Of a DNA stretch of 14,471 bases, positions 13,900 to 14,471 are shown piece by piece (the stretch's first letter is position 1; every line of letters starts with the position of its first letter). Below the pieces are notes generated by a model. It saw nothing but the letters and a program-made list of their open reading frames with translations. It was not told the origin of the DNA and searched no databases. The position numbers and the translations under genes were made by a program. This DNA is from Caldifarciminota bacterium (GTDB taxonomy: Bacteria > Hydrothermota > Hydrothermia > LBFQ01 > DSFT01): assembly GCA_015494735.1 (NCBI GenBank), contig WGAQ01000029.1, positions 1 through 14,471 on the forward strand, written 5' to 3'.

Positions 13900-14471
13900 A
13901 TGAGGGGCAAAACGACAATTGCACTGGCCATAGCATTGCTCCTGAGCAGTTGCAGCAGGACCACAGCTCCCGAATCGGATACCGGCTCCGGAGTCATCGC
14001 ATATTCGGACACCCTCGAAAACGTTTATCACATAAGGGGTATCCTGTTGAGTAATTCCGAACTCTACGGAGACAGCCTCCTAATATCCTGGTTCGCCACG
14101 GACAGCACAGGGGTTTTCATCCTCTTCGATACCCTGTACGTGGACACCATAGCCATACCATCCCCTGGATTCCAGGTGTTCGTACCCCACTACTACTTCC
14201 CGGACAAGGTGTACAGGCTGGAGTTCAAATCGGGAAACAGGAGGGCGGTCATATACGGCAGAACTCCTCCCACCGATTCGGTCGTCATAATCTCCCCATC
14301 CAGCGGAGACACGGTGCAGGCGGGAAGCATGGTGAATATCGCATGGAAATACTACCCCGCCCCATACTCGAGCGACAGCATGCACCTCTGGTTCTACGGA
14401 GAGGGGGAGGCCACGGCATGCCATCACGAGATTCTGCCGGCATACGAAACGTTCTACCAGTTCGACACCAA
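13900..14471 (+). CDS. putative lipoprotein, 3' end beyond the window
   Basis: The frame is open from ATG 13900 to the window edge, giving 190 residues. The N-terminus is a lipoprotein signal: basic MRGK, a hydrophobic core, then LSSC with the acceptor at C18. The residue after the Cys is Ser, not Asp, so by Enterobacteria rules it would go to the outer membrane. Residues about 35-120 and 127-190 look beta-rich. The second part (SPSSGDTVQAGSMVNIAWKY, 132-151) resembles the Ig-like, Ser/Thr-rich surface-protein module starting 'sP..gdtv..G....I.W'. I do not recognise the family. It would be a substrate for Lgt, Lsp and the Lnt encoded upstream. The gene is partial, so its full length and C-terminal domains are unknown. 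Confidence 0.82.
   Translation, partial: MRGKTTIALAIALLLSSCSRTTAPESDTGSGVIAYSDTLENVYHIRGILLSNSELYGDSLLISWFATDSTGVFILFDTLYVDTIAIPSPGFQVFVPHYYFPDKVYRLEFKSGNRRAVIYGRTPPTDSVVIISPSSGDTVQAGSMVNIAWKYYPAPYSSDSMHLWFYGEGEATACHHEILPAYETFYQFDT

Overview
The window reads as a piece of chromosome from a Gram-negative and probably thermophilic bacterium. An outer membrane is implied by an LptF/LptG-family lipopolysaccharide exporter permease, an apolipoprotein N-acyltransferase (Lnt), a lipobox lipoprotein, and a secreted protein whose C-terminus resembles a type IX secretion (T9SS) sorting domain. Thermophily is inferred from two tRNAs that are each about 69% G+C with almost fully G:C-paired stems, and from heavy use of AGG/AGA for Arg and ATA for Ile. 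The T9SS-like tail together with these traits fits the FCB group or WOR-3/Hydrothermae-like candidate lineages, but this is inference and no marker here fixes the phylum. All genes share one coding style, and no insertion sequence, phage gene, integrase or CRISPR array is visible.

Layout. Positions 89-246 carry an initiator tRNA-fMet and a second CAU-anticodon tRNA behind a good promoter. Positions 341-2322 hold an HD-domain phosphohydrolase and rho, closely linked. Positions 2409-4773 hold hpt and ftsH, a widely conserved pair, here without the tilS that often precedes it. On the minus strand, an LptF/LptG permease (5913-4777) converges on ftsH with a 3-bp gap. A non-coding stretch of about 400 bp (5914-6316) follows, with small inverted and direct repeats. 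Positions 6317-9898 are a plus-strand operon: a small DUF4388-like protein, an agmatinase/arginase-family enzyme, an NMT1/ThiY-like solute-binding protein and lnt, joined by overlaps or a short gap. A large Asp-box beta-propeller protein with a T9SS-like tail lies on the minus strand (11933-9915). Divergently from it come glutamine-dependent NAD+ synthetase (12093-13802) and the 5' part of a lipoprotein gene that runs off the window (13900-14471).

How the genes work together. Most are housekeeping: translation initiation, transcription termination, purine salvage, membrane proteolysis and NAD synthesis. A second theme is envelope biogenesis: LptF/G moves LPS, Lnt completes lipoproteins such as the one at 13900, and the propeller protein is a likely surface or secreted product. 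The most useful regulatory observation is a recurring TAAAAT -10-like box upstream of transcription units. In at least one case it is placed so that the predicted mRNA starts on the start codon (leaderless), whereas most downstream operon genes have strong AGGAGG ribosome sites. Few intrinsic terminators are visible, even between convergent genes, and rho is encoded here. I did not find a convincing new multi-gene system; the findings are mostly regulatory or single-gene oddities.
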